Assembly (NCBI GenBank): GCA_020831585.1
Contig: JAFIGE010000020.1
Location: 1 to 50,626 of the forward strand
Direction of reading: 5' to 3'
Length of the DNA stretch: 50,626 nt
Source: Opitutales bacterium
Lineage (GTDB): Bacteria; Verrucomicrobiota; Verrucomicrobiia; Opitutales; Oceanipulchritudinaceae
Positions 49,298 to 50,626 of the stretch are shown here, one piece after another. Each line of letters begins with the position of its first letter. Within the stretch, counting starts at the first letter, position 1. Made by a program: the position numbers and the translations under genes. The notes under the pieces were generated by a model. That model searched no databases. It had not been told where the DNA came from and saw only the letters and a list, made by a program, of their open reading frames with translations.

Positions 49298-50365
49298 TTA
49301 TTGCCACAGGAGGAGCAGGCGCAGGTAGTAGGTGGTGTCCATGCTTTTGCGGCCAGGCTCCGGATCGCTGTTGTAACGGTTGTTCAGACCGAAGCGAAGA
49401 CGCCAGCGGTCGGATAAGCCGAGCGGGATATCCACCCCGGAATCGTGAATGAAGAGGTAGGTCCCGAAGTCGTCAAAACTCGGCAGGTAGGTCAGCTCTG
49501 TGCTAACCTCTCCCCAATCAGCGAACTTCCAGTAGTGAGAGGCCCCCAGTTCCAGACCGGCAAAGTTGTCGCTCGTGTCCGACGAATAGCTCTCATGGCG
49601 GAAGCTCAAACCAGCCCGGGTCTCGAGGCGCTGCCGCGGCTGATTGATCCAGCGGTAGGTCAGACCGGCCGCACTGGTGGAGCGCAGGTCAATGCCCTCC
49701 GGCTCATTGTATTCCAGCTCCTGGCGAACATACCAACCGAGATTGCCGCTGAAGAAGTTGGTGAAAGACATCCCCCCGATCACCTGGTGGTCCGTCTGCA
49801 CATTGCTGTCTTCCGCATAGGCATACGTAGCATAGAAATCCAGACGGTCATTCGGCCCCTCAAGGCGGGCGTTGAAGGATAAGGACGTGGCCAAACGGTC
49901 CGTGTTGCCGGAACGACCGCTGATATCCACACCCGCACGATAGGTCCAACGGCGTAACTGGGCCGCCAAATCGGCCTCACGCGCGACCGCTTCGGGATCG
50001 CGCTCGCCGGGAGCCCAGCTCGCCTGCACGGCCGAGGTGGACGTGCGCACCGGACCACCCGCCGTCGCCACTTCCAGGCTGCCATCCGCGAGCCGGTTCA
50101 CCGGCCCCACGAGCACATCGCCCGTTTCCACCCGGAGCGAGACCGCTCCGTCAGTGGAAAAGGAGCTGACTTGTGTCAGATCAATGACGATCTTTCCCGC
50201 GTAGCTGGTATCGAGGGTTAATTGCCCATCGGTGATTTTCACGATCCGCCCAGTCAAGCGGGCTCCGTCAGTCGTTTCCACAACATCCGCCTGAACCGGC
50301 ATCCAAAGAGCCGCCATTCCCGCGAACAAGGAAAAGAGTTTTTTTGCAGTTTGTTTCTTTAGCAT
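49298..50365 (-). CDS. DUF481 (YdiY-like) outer-membrane beta-barrel protein
   Basis: 355 aa from ATG 50,365 (MLKKQTAKKLFSLFAGMAAL is the signal peptide; the longer frame to 50,440 runs through a terminator hairpin and is not coding). An N-terminal small domain (about 28-95, DVVETTDGARLTGRIVKITD, SFSTDGAVSLRVETGDVLVG) precedes the DUF481 barrel (WTYRAGVDISGRSGNTDRLA to the C-terminal TTYYLRLLLLWQ), whose alternating strands and aromatic final residues fit an outer-membrane barrel. DUF481 proteins are porin-like, often salt-induced. Pairing with MscS fits an osmotic or envelope role. Confidence 0.87.
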   Translation of the reverse strand: MLKKQTAKKLFSLFAGMAALWMPVQADVVETTDGARLTGRIVKITDGQLTLDTSYAGKIVIDLTQVSSFSTDGAVSLRVETGDVLVGPVNRLADGSLEVATAGGPVRTSTSAVQASWAPGERDPEAVAREADLAAQLRRWTYRAGVDISGRSGNTDRLATSLSFNARLEGPNDRLDFYATYAYAEDSNVQTDHQVIGGMSFTNFFSGNLGWYVRQELEYNEPEGIDLRSTSAAGLTYRWINQPRQRLETRAGLSFRHESYSSDTSDNFAGLELGASHYWKFADWGEVSTELTYLPSFDDFGTYLFIHDSGVDIPLGLSDRWRLRFGLNNRYNSDPEPGRKSMDTTYYLRLLLLWQ

Positions 50366-50387
50366 GAAAAAGGTGAGTCTGTTGAAT

Positions 50388-50419
50388 AAAAAAAAACCGG
50401 CTTCAGAAAACGGTTTTTT
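50388..50419 (-). terminator. Intrinsic terminator in the leader of the DUF481 gene
   Basis: AAAAAACCG (50,391-50,399) pairs with CGGTTTTTT (50,411-50,419) across an 11-base loop. On the minus strand nine T follow (50,396-50,388). It is nearly symmetric and could work both ways. It lies 23-54 bases before ATG 50,365, so it either ends an upstream transcript or attenuates the DUF481/MscS operon. Confidence 0.65.
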
Positions 50420-50496
50420 CAGCCTAGCGAAGAGAAGCACTTCTCATCCTCATGACAACCCGAAAAACGATGATGACCGACAAACGGGTGTGCAGC

Positions 50497-50626
50497 CTGT
50501 ACAGCGGTGCCCAAGGTTGGGGTCCCGCCTTCAGGCGGTCCCGGCACGGCGGGCGGGCGAGGGCGACGGGCAGCGGGACCGCGTGAACGCGGAACTCCAA
50601 CCTGTACAGCCGAGCCCAAGGTTGGA
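50497..50626. repeat. REP/REPIN-like repeat cluster at the window edge
   Basis: CTGTACAG followed by GCCCAAGGTTGG-type text occurs twice in direct orientation, 105 bp apart (from 50,497 and from 50,602, the second running off the window). Between them lie two hairpins in opposite orientation: 50,515-50,544 (stem CCGCCT/AGGCGG) and 50,574-50,602 (stem CCGCGT/ACGCGG). The reverse complement of the second matches the first closely (GGTTGGRGTYCCGCSTTCA). This is the REP-doublet layout mobilised by RAYT transposases. Confidence 0.8.

Noticed and set aside
50419-50619. Minus-strand 66-codon ORF at the window end
   Set aside because: It is a translation of the REP repeats (GVPRSRGP, GPPEGGTP), a common spurious product of such elements.

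Overview
High-GC chromosomal window from what looks like a member of the Verrucomicrobiota, class Opitutae. The pointers are a PEP-CTERM sorting tail of the kind common there, a XylR-like AraC regulator, a secreted protein ending in the verrucomicrobial 'DGLPNLLKYALGIDP' type C-terminal module, a YceI remnant, an anti-sigma factor of local style, and REP/REPIN-like repeats with a RAYT transposase. No taxonomic search was possible, so this is inference. I recognised no rRNA, tRNA, phage or CRISPR array.

Layout. 1-546: 3' part of a RAYT (Y1, REP-associated) transposase. 0.8-4.1 kb: DUF2339/DUF3999 envelope pair. 4.2-14.3 kb: carbohydrate-linked island with an FAD oxidoreductase, a CapA-like protein, a secreted BNR-4 propeller protein, a LacI regulator, a XylR-like AraC regulator, a PEP-CTERM protein and a GH43-like enzyme. 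14.5-27.4 kb: same-strand run of very large secreted proteins of unknown function (about 1845, 1175 and 1247 aa once two single-base frameshifts are repaired). 28 kb: PaaX-family regulator wrapped in palindromes. 28.9-31.8 kb: thioredoxin-fold protein, DinB-like protein, OlsF-like bifunctional acyltransferase. 31.9-33.7 kb: ECF sigma/anti-sigma operon preceded by an internally deleted YceI gene and a 77-aa Cys-rich membrane protein. 34-37.8 kb: tightly coupled minus-strand operon (shikimate kinase, membrane protein, NAD(P)-binding protein, PD40 propeller). 37.8-44.9 kb: glutaredoxin, glutamate synthase large subunit and a CysJ-type diflavin reductase. 45-47.5 kb: two divergent GT4 glycosyltransferases. 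47.5-50.4 kb: secreted PD-(D/E)XK-like protein, MscS channel and DUF481 protein. 50.5 kb: inverted REP pair at the window edge.

The most unusual signal is a dispersed palindrome with core TGTCTCACCTGAGACA: nine copies at five loci between 9.1 and 33.9 kb, none elsewhere in the window. Three copies lie directly upstream of the paaX-like gene and one, in opposite orientation, lies 12 bp after its stop. Two form an inverted doublet like a REPIN. One is translated as the tail of a secreted protein. Four of the five loci lie between convergent genes. PaaX proteins carry a central Cas2-like fold, so regulator/operator, terminator and mobile-repeat explanations all deserve testing.

Three reading frames (near 16,927, 22,979 and 27,581) are each restored by one extra base in a G or C run. 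This suggests systematic homopolymer under-calling or, less likely, real decay or phase variation. Feature coordinates give the sequence as it stands.
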